DNA of 64,000 nt from positions 2,997,960 through 3,061,959 of the forward strand of contig KL647296.1 of assembly GCA_000727475.1 (NCBI GenBank), written 5' to 3'. The DNA comes from Sarcocystis neurona (lineage: Eukaryota > Apicomplexa > Conoidasida > Eucoccidiorida > Sarcocystidae). Made by a program: the position numbers and the translations under genes. A model generated the notes under the pieces. The model was given only the letters and a program-made list of their open reading frames with translations. It had not been told where the DNA came from and searched no databases. Within the stretch, counting starts at the first letter, position 1, and the number at the start of each line of letters is the position of its first letter. Below, piece after piece: positions 44,346-54,800 of the stretch.

Positions 44346-44820
44346 GACCACACACGTCATTGACGTTGCTTCTTTTGAAACTCTTTCGTATACAAGTTTG
44401 AGAGCGCAATTCCTTCGTGGACACGTGTACTTTAGCTTCGTTTACTGTTTGACTCCCGCTTGCATCGATATTCTTTGTAAACTATGCTTCTTGGATATAC
44501 GTTCCTTACACGATACTCCCCCTTCTGCTATTCCGCAGGATCTTCTTTTTCTTCGTTGCACGAAAGGGTTTCGTCTTCCCTTTTACCACATACCCTATTT
44601 CCCTTTCCACACGTGGGTGTCTACTAGCGGTTCCCAGTCCTCCCTCTGCTCTTCTACCCTCTTTACCAGCGTTTTCCCCTCCTCGCTTCACTCCCAGTGT
44701 AGCACTTCTCCATTTTTTACCGTACGGTTTTTAGCTGCTACTATCCATGTGATCTTCTGCAGAGTTTTCGACGTCATACACTGGGTTCAGTGCCTCCCGC
44801 ACCCCTCTCCATGTCAGTGA
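44104..44820 (+). CDS. Hypothetical Ser/Phe-rich open frame over the 138-bp duplication
   Basis: The frame opens 238 codons from a non-ATG triplet at 44104 and includes VATVIASCFSLFPFSPRVS twice because of the duplication. The remainder is rich in Ser, Phe, Cys and Leu with no domain and no convincing signal peptide. The candidate acceptor TTTTCTTCCAG just before it suggests it could be an exon with its start upstream. Pyrimidine-rich DNA alone could explain the composition, so I doubt it. Confidence 0.2.
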   Translation: MKRSSSKRVATVIASCFSLFPFSPRVSASAVSDSARFVPRTHFLPGLKWSSSKRVATVIASCFSLFPFSPRVSASAVSDSATTHVIDVASFETLSYTSLRAQFLRGHVYFSFVYCLTPACIDILCKLCFLDIRSLHDTPPSAIPQDLLFLRCTKGFRLPFYHIPYFPFHTWVSTSGSQSSLCSSTLFTSVFPSSLHSQCSTSPFFTVRFLAATIHVIFCRVFDVIHWVQCLPHPSPCQ

Positions 44821-45599
44821 CGTTTCCTCCGTGATGGCCTCCTCAACTATATACACACTCCGCGGCAGCACGCCTATTTCTGTTGTTTCTGAAACGCACT
44901 GCTGTCATTTCTCTACGCCCCTTCGAACTGTAGTGAGCGGCACGAGTCTCGCCCTCTCTGCCAGTACAGAAGACAGTGAGTGTACTTTTTGTCGGGTGCG
45001 CCCAAACATGTTCCCGCGTGTTTCGTGTTTTAACAAGAACAGGGATATTATTAAAATCGTCCTTCCTCACACAAAGAGGACTGCTGAAGTCAGGAGATCA
45101 CACCTGATTCGTTAGCCAGCACAAAACTTCGTTTTTCGTCATATGCCCCCAAGGTTTCTCCTCTTCTGTCAGTCCGACGGTAGAGGCACCGTCCGATTCG
45201 CGACTCGGCGATTTATCACCCTTCGGTCAAAGAATCCACAAAACAACACAAAAAGAGACGGTCTCTCGCCATAAACGAAACTGAAACACTACCTGCTATA
45301 GCTTCCCACCCAACACATAAAAGAACCCCGTTCTTTCACCGGAGAGATTCTCCCGAACAAGAACTCCCACTCTTTCTTCCTCTCTCATGAACTGCTACTG
45401 TACAGTTAAACTGCCGAGCCCATATGCAATCTTCTAAAGTGCAAGCGTTGTACGTTGTGGCTGATTCTAGGACAAACAAATTCCTTCGCAGCTTGACGGA
45501 AGTATATTGCAAAGAAGTGTGCGTGCCTTCTCTACGCGCAACGAGAAAGTAGGCGTCCTCCCGCTTCAACCTGGCGCTGACGAATTTACGTAAACTGGA

Positions 45600-46110
45600 C
45601 CGTGTAAATGTGTGAGTTTTGTATAGATATACGTGTGTGTATAGACAAATAAATATATGTACATATATATATGTAGCACGTATATTTGTGTGTGTGTGTG
45701 TGTGTAGGGTGTAGGTGTAAGTGCGTGTGCGTATGCGTGTGCGTTTGAATATATGCGTACGGTATAGATATTTGTATGCATATGTATATATATAGTTCAC
45801 ATACGTGTGCTGCTGGTGTGCCTCATGTTTTCTGCATGTGTATATGTATACAGGTGATTATACACAATCTATATATATATATATATCTTTATATGTGAGT
45901 GCGATACTGCAACAGCTTGAGCAGACGCCTTACTTTCTATGAACGAGACTAACGTCTTTGTGATGGAAGAAGTTGCTGTTCCTTCAACACTTTCCTCTAC
46001 ACACGTGTACCTTCATTCCACCTTCACATATCTACGTATATAGAGAGAAACATAAATATATAGACTCACGCACAAGTCCACAATGCACTCACATGTACAC
46101 ATACATATGG
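45600..46110. repeat. TG/TA microsatellite
   Basis: GTGTGTG, TATATG and ATACGT steps, with a TG run near 45690 and a TA run near 45870. Marks the return to repeat-rich DNA upstream of the 46.4-kb gene. Confidence 0.8.
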
Positions 46111-46370
46111 GTGTATATGTTCGTATGCGTATCTCGACAGACAGCAGCAGGATAGTGACGAGCAGCACGGCGAAAAGTTAAAAACGGAACGCGAGGAGGA
46201 GACGTCGCATCTGGTGCAGCAGAGCAGGCAGCGGGGCCGTGCGAAGGAGACAGAAGAGAGAAGAAGCAGCTGCTGCTGCACGTTTTTTAGAGTTGGGCAA
46301 AAAACCTGCAGTTTCAGCAGCACTGCCGATATACCTGAGGGTGTTCTGTTGCTGCTGCGGTTTGTCCGCG

Positions 46371-48373
46371 ATGGCATCGGGGGCGGCTCCACCACACGCG
46401 GTGGGGCCTGCTGCTGCAGCTGCTGCGTCTTCTCTTGCAGCTACTTCTTCTTCTATAGTGTCTCTCTCTGCCCCACGGGCTGATGGTGCGGCTGTTGCTG
46501 GGGTGTCGGGCGCGCACAGCTTGAAGCACGCGGCTGCGGCACTTCATGTAGGGGGGATGGCCACGACAGCAGGAGCAGCAGCCGGGCCGGTGGCGCGTGC
46601 GTTAGCAGCTCCAGGTTTAGCAGCAAGTGGCTCAGGGCTACGTGGAACAACGACGGCAGCAGCGGCGCTGCAGAGTCGACGACCTGCCGCTTTCTTGACT
46701 GCTGCCTTTGCAGGGGAAAATGTGTCTCCGTCGATGCTCGATAAGCGCCGTTATCGACGACAGCTGTTGCTGCTCAGGCCCCCCGCACGGCCGCTCGCTG
46801 CTGCTACTGCTGCCGCGGCAGAACCCACCTCCTTCACGGGCAACAGCAGCAGCAGCAGCATCTTCGTGAGCCACCACGCCGGTCGCAGCGACAGCACCGG
46901 CAGCAGCAATTTCGTCAGCAGCAGCGACACGGCCTCAAGGAGCAGCAGCAGTAAAACGACAGTGAGCAGCAGTTTCGAGGAAGGAGGGGGCAGCAGGAGA
47001 GTAGGAGAACTTGATTCTGGCAGGAGCGCTGTTGGCCCTCTTGCCGAAGAAAGTTCTGCTGCTGCGAAGAATCGAAGCCCTGCTGCTGCTGCTGCAGCAA
47101 GTCGGACGGCGCCCGGACCCTACCACAGCGACGTGGACGAACAGCCGCAGCACAAAACGAAGCAGCAGCTGCGTCACGGCGAGGCAGGACGTCAGCAGTT
47201 GCAACAGAGTCGAGCAGAGCGGTCGACGCACAGTACAGCTGAGCTGCAGCAGCAGCACGTCCAGCAGGCTCGGCAGCCGCAGCTGGAGCAGCAAGACCCG
47301 CACCAACAGCGACAGCAGGAGGAGAGTCAACCTGGAGGGTCCCCTCCATCCGTTTTGCAGCAGGCTTCCGCAGACAGACTACCGTCTGCCCTCGCCGACG
47401 CAACCAGCAGCACCAGCACCGGCAGCAGTAGCAGCAGCAGCAACGACACCTTCGGCCGGCGCAGGAGTGCCGCGGAGGGGAGAGATGCAGCAGAACCGGA
47501 CGCGAGACGAGGAGAAGCAGCAGAATCACACGGCGTCGAGGCATGGGCAGGCGTTGAAGAAGCAGCACCAGCGACAAACGGCAGAGGGGGTGGGGGTGGG
47601 AAACGAGCGGCAGAAGAAGGAGCGGGAGAAGAGAGCGACGGTCAGGACCGAAGAAGGCGGAAACTGCTACGCACGGCAAAGAGAGCAGGTAAAACGTGCT
47701 GCAGGTGTTGCTGCAGCTGCTCCTGCTCGACTACCTCTTGTTGCTGCCGGTGTTGGTGCCGCCACTGCTGCTGCTGCCGCCCCTCTCCTGAAGCTCCTGT
47801 TTTTGCTGGTGGTGCTGTTGCAGTTGCTGTTGTTGCTCCTGCGGTGGGGACCCGCTGCTGGTACGCCGACTTCCTGCTGCTGCTGCGTGACTCCTCTGAT
47901 GTGCTTCTGTAGCGGCTGCTGCTGCTACGTTGGGTCCCTGCTGCTGCTGCTGCTGCACGACTCCTCCACCGTCTTCTGTAGTGGCTGCTGCCGCTGCTGT
48001 ACGCGAGTCCACGCTGCTGGGCCTGCTGGTGGTGGTGGTTGACAAGGTGCGCGCTGCTGCTGTTTCTGGTGGCCCTGCGGTTGCTGTGGCGCTGTTGTTG
48101 CTGCTGCTGCAGCACGCCAAGGATTTCTGCTGGGAAAAGACGAGTTGGCTGCGCGGTGCCGCAGCAACGCCCGTGCCTTGCGGTCCAAGCTTTCCTCTGA
48201 CGTGAACTGCGGTACGCCCATCTCCTGCTACAAGCAGCAGTTTGTCTCTTTATCTCTCCGCTTCAATATTTGTAGATTGGCAAGTGCTGCATTTGTACGA
48301 ATTTCCACATCTTATACGTATTCAGCAACAGAGACAGAGACACAGATCTCCTCATCCACATTTGTACAACCTC

Positions 48374-48410
<37 letters not shown>

Positions 48411-49796
48411 CGTGGTGCATGCATGCGCACGTGTATATGTATATATATCAATGTGTGTGTGTGTATATATGTGTGGGTGACTAATATAGCTGTCCGTATG
48501 TGTTTGTGTAGACACGAAGCGATATTCTTTGCTATTGTTCGTTTCTACACGCTGGTGGTGACAAGTCCCTCTACCTATACATGTATATATGTATATGTGG
48601 TTATACATTCGTATGCATGCATATATATATGTGCACGTGTATGTGTATATATGTAAAGGGAGAAAGCGAGAGAGACAACGGATTCGCATATGTAGAGAGA
48701 AGGGCAGATGTAAAGGCAGAGGTGCGTATAGAGTAATATAATAGACGAGTAGGTACATAGATATTCTTGCGTCCCTACGTGCGTATATAGTGTTCCTCAA
48801 GTTGGTGTAGAACTACATACGTACGTGTGAGAAGACAGAGACGTACATAGAGATAGGAAGGGCATATACGTGCAGAACACGTGAAGGCGAATTTACGGAA
48901 AGTAGAGAAAGTGGCCCCGCACGGAGAGGCGTTCGTATTATAGACGGACGCGTTAAGATAGATTGATCCTGGTGTGTATAGTGGTGCATGCATCGGAGGG
49001 GGGGGGTCGCCGTATCGCCCAGAGATAGAGAGAGCGAAAGGGGGGAAAACACAGACACACACGGGGGTCTATATCTGCATAGCTTTTTTTAAGGAAATTC
49101 TGATGCAGGAATTTCAAAGAAATCGACGGGGGCGTGGCTGCATGCCTGCGGATAAGTGTGTGTGGATCGGTGTGCTTGCGCAAACCTGTGCACGTGTGTT
49201 GGCGCCTATATGTAGACACGTGTTTGTGCCCACGTATATGTGTCTACATCTTCATACACGCATACACATACATATATATGCATGTGTGTGTGTGTGTCTA
49301 TACCTTCGCACATACACGTATGTTGATCTGAGCGTGTCTATCCGTATATGTATATATGTGTAATATAGGGAGAGTAGGGTTCAAAGAGCATTCATACGAA
49401 TATACGAGTACATATATTAAACGCCTGAAGGTATGTAGACATCTTTTGTGCTTCTGTCTCATATTTCGTCTAAACTTCAGAAGCGTCAAAGAATCTCCAT
49501 CCAAAGAATCTTCATCCGCCCCCATTTCTGTTTATATATATTCGTCTGTCTTACTTGGCTGGCCCTCGTCGCGTGCAGGTCCTGATATGTGTACGTGTGG
49601 CTCAAAATTTGCTGCTGTGTGTATCGCCATGTACGTACAGAAACATATACATATGTGTATCTTGAGGGCCGTCGCGCACAGGGTGTAAATATATAATAAT
49701 ATAAATGTATATATTCGTTGTGCATGCGCGTGTCTGCAGGCACATAGAGATGGGCAGAAGAAGTATTCTGCTGCTTTGTTGCTGTGCTGTGCGTGA
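46371..49796 (+). CDS. Hypothetical Ala/Ser/Gln-rich, probably nuclear protein (four-exon model, about 523 residues)
   Basis: The ATG at 46371 (MASGAAPPHAVG) opens an exon to 47688 (donor AGCAG|GTAAAA, phase 1). A 424-bp CTG-rich intron ends at CTGCTGCAG, and exon 2 (48113-48211) continues in phase as RQGFLLGKDELAARCRSNAR to donor CG|GTACGC. Possible exon 3 (49481-49578, ASKNLHPKNLHPPPF...) and terminal exon 4 (49740-49796) also fit in phase, but donor GTCCTG is poor. Exon 1 has Ala/Ser blocks, a basic patch DKRRYRRQ, a Gln-rich block, then GRGGGGGKRAAEEGAGEESD and DRRRRKLLRTAKRA, a likely nuclear localisation signal. No family is recognised. Exon 1 is safe, exon 2 good, exons 3 and 4 tentative. 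Confidence 0.5.
48375..49370. repeat. TA/TG microsatellite inside the proposed second intron
   Basis: A TA run at 48380-48410 is followed by GTGTATATG-type arrays and, near 49240-49300, CATACACATACATATATATG. No frame is protein-like. Confidence 0.85.
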
Positions 49797-50309
49797 ACAC
49801 AGAGACCACCAGATGTGTGTGGTGCCGCAGCAGGCTACAAGCCTCTCCTGTTCGGGAGACGAGATTCCTGCAGCTGCTGCTCTTCTTTTTCTGTTCGCTG
49901 CTTTCTTTTATCTTCTGAGCATATTTGTGTGTGTACTGACACGCACAGACAAACTTTATATACATATATGTATATGTATTCGTAGACTTTTTTGTAGACG
50001 TATCCTAAAGTAATGCACCCTAGTATGCGTGTGTATATATATCTAATACTGCTGTTGAATTTATTTACTTTTTCCTCCTAGCTATGCGTATAAAACTTAT
50101 ATATATTTCGTAGGCTTCTTTGTAGCCGCATCTTGAGTCATGCACGCAGACCCATATATGTATATATATGTATATCTGGGAATGGTGGCTTGTATTCTTC
50201 TGGCTTCCCTCAGTTCCTCTCATCGTCGAGAAGAACTGCAGCGGGGGCCTTCTCATTTTCCCCCCCCAGTCCACCTTCGGACCCGTTCAAAGCCACGACA
50301 GCCTTATCG

Positions 50310-51765
50310 TACGTCTTGCCGCTGTTGCTGCTGTTGCTGCTGCCGCTGTTGCTGCCTGCTGCTATTGCTGCCTGCTGCTATTGCTGCCTGCTGCTATTGC
50401 CGCCTGCTACCACTGCTGCCTGCTGCTACTGCTGCTTGCTGCTATTGCTGCTTGCTGCTATTGCTGCTTGCTGCTATTGCTGCTTGCTGCTATTGCTGCT
50501 TGCTGCTCCTGCTGCTTGCTGCTATTGCTGCTTGCTGCTCCTGCTGCTTGCTGCTATTGCTGCTTGCTGCTCCTGCTGCTTGCTGCTATTGCTGCTTGCT
50601 GCTCCTGCTGCTGTTGCTGCCTGCTGCTGTTGCGCTAATCCGCGTCTGCTGCGGTTTTTCTTCTCTCTCTTTCCTGCTGCTGCTATCTCACCTGCCTCCT
50701 GCTGCTGCCCCCACCAACTGCTGCTGCTGCTTTTCGCTCTCTCTCTCTCCTGCGGTGCTGCTGGTCCGTTTCCTGCCACGGTACACATCGTCGTCTGCTG
50801 CTGCCGTTGCTTCTGTATTCTGCTGCTCTCTGACTCCCCTGCTGCTGCTGCTCTCATCAAAGTGTGCTGCTGCCGTTGCTTTCCTTCGTCTTCCTACTGC
50901 TGCAGATATGGCCTTTTGCTCCTGGTGCTGCTGCTACTCCTCCGTTATCTGCCTGCGGGCTTCTTCTGTGCGACCGCTGCGACGGCTCACTCCTCCCTCT
51001 GCTGCTGTTGCCTTCTGCTGCTGCTATTTCTCGTCCTTCCTGCTTCTCGTCTATGACTGCTGCGACGTCCCCTGCTCCGAAATGGCTTCTGCGGTGCCAG
51101 TTTCCTTTCCTGCTGTGACTGCTGCTGCTCTTCTGTTCCTTGCTGCTGGTGCGGGTATTTCTCTCTGTCTCTTGCTGCTACTGACTTTATTTCTGCTGCC
51201 CGGCTCTCACTCCTCTCTTCTGCTGCACGTTCTCTCGTTGCTGCTGCTGCCGTTGCCGCTGCTGCCGTCCCACTTCTCTGCTGTTGCTGCTGCTCTCTTC
51301 TTAGCTGCTGCTCCTCTCTACTTTTTGTTTGCTGCGGATGCGCTTCTCCGCGCGTGTCGCTGCTGCTCCTCATCTCTTTTGGCTGTTACTATCCTACTGC
51401 GCTATCTCTGCATATACCCCTCTCGCCTGCTGTTGTGCGGTATTTCTTTTTACCCCTGTCCCTGCTTTCGTTATCTTGTGTGTCTGTGCCTCGCTGTCTG
51501 TCTTCTTTGCTGCTGGTGCCGTTCTCGTGTGCTGCTGCTTGATTCTTCCTCCTGCACGTCGTCTTCGATTTTGCTGCTGCTGCGGCTCTTGCACATCCCC
51601 CGGCGGTTGTTGGCTTGTAGTGAAACTGTCTTTCTCTTCCTCTTCGTCTGATGCTGCTACTCCTGCTGCTCCTCTTGCCTTCCATGCTGCTAGCGCCGCT
51701 GCTTCTCCTGCTGCTGGCGCGTGTGTGGCCGCATCTTGTGTTGCTGATGCGACTCCTGCTTGGCG
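50310..51765. repeat. 1.45-kb CTG-rich tract
   Basis: Nearly continuous CTG/TGC/GCT with CTCC and TTCT interruptions. The plus strand is open for about 500 codons as Leu/Cys-rich translation, and the minus strand is open as Gln/Ser/Ala. By the polarity seen in better-defined genes this would be a plus-strand intron ending at GTCTTGCAG (51773), but a minus-strand Gln-rich exon cannot be excluded. Confidence 0.7.
50340..50640. repeat. Higher-order minisatellite within the CTG tract
   Basis: The 15-bp unit TTGCTGCTATTGCTG recurs throughout. From about 50500 it alternates strictly with TTGCTGCTCCTGCTG, making a 30-bp higher-order unit repeated about four times. Confidence 0.9.
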
Positions 51766-51773
51766 TCTTGCAG

Positions 51774-52252
51774 CGGCTGATGGTCGTCGACTGTGAAGAA
51801 GATAAACTTTTGTTTGAAGTAGGGCTCAGTCCCTCGCCTGCGCGCGTGTCCAAGCGTAAGCCGGTTCTTTCTTCGTGCGGCTGCAGGGAGAGGAAAAAGA
51901 TACTGCAGAGCAGCGGCGGAGGTAGCGCACAGCAGGCGCAGCGGCGGAGATAGCGCAGCAGCAGGCGCAGCGGCGGAGATAGCGCAGCAGCAGGCGCAGC
52001 AGCTGTACCGCAGCAGCTGCAGCAGCAACAACCGCAGCACATCCTAGAGACAGTAGGAGCTCAGCCACAGCAGCAGCAGCAGAGAGAGAACAGCAGCGAC
52101 AAAAGCAGAAGAGAGCTGCAGCAGCGACAACAGACACACAGCAGCTCCAGACGGACATACTGCAGAGAACGACAGCGCAGGAAGCACACCAGCAGCAGCA
52201 GCGCATAGCGTCGGCGTTGCATGGCGGTAGGAGCTTCCGCAGAGATGAGTAA
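51774..52252 (+). CDS. Candidate plus-strand exon(s) of an unresolved gene
   Basis: After a strong acceptor (GGCGTCTTGCAG) the frame reads RLMVVDCEEDKLLFEVGLSP and SKRKPVLSSCGCRERKKILQ, which looks like real protein, until a stop at 51951-51953. A 29-bp tandem repeat (three copies at about 51908-52010) follows; because 29 is not a multiple of three it would scramble any frame. After it a different frame reads TTDTQQLQTDILQRTTAQEA and ends HGGRSFRRDE with a stop at 52250. An intron across the repeat could join the two, but I could not fix its ends. The first exon could also belong to the 46.4-kb gene (phase 0 allows it). Family unknown. Confidence 0.3.
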
Positions 52253-52314
52253 CGGCAGCTGGTACGTCCGAGTGCTGCAGAGGCAGCCGGAAGAGGCAGT
52301 GCCGCACTGCAGTA

Positions 52315-52350
52315 CTATAAATATATATATATATATATATATGGATGTAT
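52315..52350. repeat. TA run
   Basis: About 24 bp of pure TA, followed by more mixed AT-rich DNA. Separates the candidate exons on either side. Confidence 0.9.
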
Positions 52351-52752
52351 GCTCGCTATATGGAAAGATATAGGCACATACCTAGTGTAGCCATATACAA
52401 CCCGCATATAGGCGCGTGCGCACATGGCTATTCACGTAAATATAACCCCGCACCCAGACATCAATGCAGTCACCCATATAGTGTCATTTTTCATATCAAT
52501 TTCACCTTCTTGACGCACGCCAATATTCAACCATATAATTTCTTCTGTTGTGTACACATATAAATATGTGTATGTGTACTCAACTTACGTATACGTAGCC
52601 ACGAGTACGACTACACGTAGAACCGGATGCATTGGTACTGCAGGCGACTCTGCTTTCTGGCTTTCTCTTTCTCTGCAGCAAGCTTCTGTCGTTGTTTGCT
52701 TTCTTCCTTCCTTCTGCTGTTTACCTTCCCGTCATATGTGTGGCGCCTGCAG

Positions 52753-53423
52753 CGCGAGTTCTCCTTCCACGTCGCAGCTGCTCAGAAGAGATATCTGCGT
52801 CTGTGTGGCCCACCTGCTCAAGTGTGCGTGCCGCGGTTTCTGCTGTGTTGCTGTCGACCAGGCCATCGTCCTGTCTTCCGCTGCTGGGGAGGGCGGGATT
52901 CTCTTTCCTTTGAACTGCTCGGCGTTTATGAGTGGGTCCGTGCCTGTGCGTATGCGGGTGTCTCGATTCTTCTTGCTTTTGCTGCTGCATCGGTTTCTGC
53001 CTGCGCTGCTGCTGCTGCTCCTCCTCCTCCTCGCGCGTGCAGACACAGAGATGCTTGTTGCTCCCTGCAGCGCGTACGCTTTGAAAAACACCAGGTAAAC
53101 AGCAAGAACGTCCCTACTATTTGTCGATAGATCTCGGAGACAGCAGGAGCTTTTTCGTTTTGATGGTGTGTCTCAGTAGGCAGCAGAAGCTTCTTCTTAT
53201 TCGTCGGTGTGTCTCGGTAAACAGCAAAAACTCCTTTTTGCTTGTCGATGCGTCTCAGTAGGCAGCAGAAGCTTCTTCTTATTCGTCGATGTGTCTCGGA
53301 AGGCAGGGAAGACTTCTTCATTTGTGTCTCTGTCCCTCGCGCACGAAGTTCAGAAAGTTGAGGGGAAGCACGCAGGAAGAGTACATGCTGCTTACTCCCA
53401 CGGGGACATACATACTCAAGCAA
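52753..53423 (+). CDS. Partial multi-exon gene with a prefoldin/URI-like hairpin (tentative)
   Basis: Three exons join in phase: 52753-52949 (acceptor CGCCTGCAG, donor TGC|GTATGC, phase 1), 53043-53094 (acceptor GCGTGCAG, donor CCAG|GTAAAC, phase 2) and 53354-53423 (acceptor GAAGTTCAG, possible donor CAA|GTAGTA). The product reads ILFPLNCSAFMSGSVPV, then HTEMLVAPCSAYALKNT, RKLRGSTQEEYMLLTPTG and TYILKQ. The pattern PL...AFM.G...HTxE.LV resembles the beta-hairpin of alpha-type prefoldins, especially URI-like proteins, which act as chaperone or assembly factors. The flanking coiled coils expected of a prefoldin are not seen, so this is a suggestion only. Start and end of the gene are unresolved. 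The second intron carries a minisatellite. Confidence 0.35.
53110..53330. repeat. About 41-bp minisatellite in an intron
   Basis: Roughly five imperfect units built on TTATTCGTCGGTGTGTCTCG then GTAGGCAGCAGAAGC. Units are interspersed with variants (TTGCTTGTCGATGCGTCTCA). It lies between donor 53095 and acceptor 53353 of the partial gene. Confidence 0.8.
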
Positions 53424-53689
53424 GTAGTAGTACATCCCTACACACGTTCACCTGCAGCTCCGCTGAGACGGAGGCAGTCCTCGTAGAAGTGCAGCTAACA
53501 AGGATTGCTGTCTCGGCAAGGTGCAGCGCCCGAAGAAGCGCTAAGATACATGAGACAGCGCTTCTACACGGTCGTCAGGAGACTCACAGCAAATTCGTAC
53601 TCAGAGAAGGAGAGAGAGAAAGATAGGCGTAGTGCGAGGACATTGAACAAGATGAAGCTGCTGCCGCTCCTGAAGGAGGAAGAACAGCT

Positions 53690-53975
53690 GCAGCTGCTGC
53701 TGAGAGAAGGGCTGCTGCTGCTGCTGGGAGAAGCGCTGCTGCTGCTGCTGGGAGAAGCGCTGCTGCTGCTGCTGGGAGAAGCGCTGTTGTTGCTGGTGGT
53801 GGAAGTACCGCTGCTGCTGCTGCTGGTGGAAGAACCGCTGCTGGTGCTGCTGGGAGAACCGCCGTTGGTGGCGGAAGAACGGCTGCTGCTGCTGTTGCTG
53901 GCAGAGCCGCTGCTGCTGTTGGTGGTGGAAGAACGGCTGCTGCTGGTGGTGGGTGGGCTGCTGTGTGGCTGCTGA
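53690..53975. repeat. 24-bp CTG-based tandem array
   Basis: The unit CTGCTGCTGCTGGGAGAAGC is repeated with 24-bp period about three times exactly, then continues with diverged units. Three frames stay open: plus LLLLLGEA, minus QQQQQRFS and minus SSSSASPS. By repeat polarity it would be plus-strand intron. Confidence 0.85.
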
Positions 53976-54054
53976 GACATGCGAAGTGAGAGAGTAAAAC
54001 ACCAGCTGTGTGTACTGAGCAGCAGCTAAGTGTGATGGCGGACACGGATACATT

Positions 54055-54400
54055 AACAGATATACATATATATATATGTACTTATACATAAGCGCTCGCA
54101 TGTTGGCGTGTATATATATATATATATTTTGTGCATATGTCGAACATTTGTGATGGGTGTTTTTGCGTCGTAACAGTGTTGCCGACTTTTACTCTACTTT
54201 TCCAGCATGCAGATCACACACCGTCTATCTATTCATCTGCAGATGCTTCTCAAAAAGTCACACGCCTATGCATACGTGTGGGTGTAGATGTCTCTCGATG
54301 TATCCCTAGGTATGTATGTATATATGTATGTACACAGAGAGGAGAGAGACGTCTACATAGGAAGGTATATATTTATATTTGTAGATTTACATATTGCTTG
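54055..54400. repeat. AT-rich microsatellite patches
   Basis: TA/TATG runs at 54058-54130 and GTATGTATATATG steps at 54305-54385 with ordinary sequence between. No exon recognised. Confidence 0.7.
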
Positions 54401-54716
54401 GCCTGCGTTGGGAAAAAAGATTACCTGTATGATAAGAGACACGTAGGACAACAAGAACTGCAGCCAGCCCTTAATTCTTTCTCTTCCCAACTTCACCCAG
54501 GCGGTTGCTTCCGCGTTTCTGCCCTGTTGAGTTCGGCGAAGTTCGTTCCCGCATTTGTTGCTCTTCGTGTGTCTGCTTTTGCTGCTGCTGTTGGTGCTGC
54601 CACTGTTGCTGCTGCTGCGGTTGCTGCTGCTGCTCCTGCTGCTTTTGCTGGTGCTGCTGTTGCTGCTGGTACTGCTCCTGTTGGTGACGTTGCTGGTACT
54701 TTTTCGATTTGCTCAG

Positions 54717-54800
54717 CACGGAGGTAGAGGCGCGCGTCCTGCTGATGAGCAACGTGCTTGACGAGCCCGGCGCCCCGTCAAAATATCTCGTGGAAGTAGA
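54717..54800 (+). CDS. Isolated exon resembling the start of an RRM/UHM domain
   Basis: A CTG-rich stretch (54555-54690) leads to a pyrimidine-rich acceptor TTTTTCGATTTGCTCAG. The exon then reads TEVEARVLLMSNVLDEPGAP and SKYLVEVE before donor AGA|GTAGTC (phase 2). The order hydrophobic strand, xNVLD loop and acidic helix is that of U2AF-homology/RRM motifs of splicing factors such as PUF60 or U2AF65. The matching second half is not joined, but 55922-56040 reads KANFAAVGLRSSNFVRTLRV then NAAPATTTSPRKR, close to the end of an RRM (after an acceptor-like CGTACGCGACAG). A middle exon between 54.8 and 55.9 kb would be needed. A minus-strand Gln-rich frame (54471-54854) overlaps and is less protein-like. 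Confidence 0.35.

Larger units (their letters stand above)
39301..45590. other. Repeat-poor segment with decayed duplications, no firm gene
   Basis: Ordinary base composition without CAG or TATATG arrays. Open frames are short and mostly lack domains; those worth recording are listed separately (41804, 42135, 42303 and 44104). The stretches 39301-41800 and 42520-44060 show nothing I can support beyond a small duplication at 40.7 kb. Confidence 0.5.

Noticed and set aside
50140..51651. Open frame of about 500 codons, Leu/Cys-rich
   Set aside because: CTG repeats have no stops in any frame, so length is not evidence. No ordinary sequence, no domain.
53110..53330. CRISPR-like repeat-spacer array
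   Set aside because: Units are contiguous and imperfect without unique spacers, and the genome is eukaryotic.
53564..54101. Minus-strand frames rich in QQQQRF or poly-Ser
   Set aside because: By-products of the 24-bp array; no ordinary sequence linked to them by splice phase.
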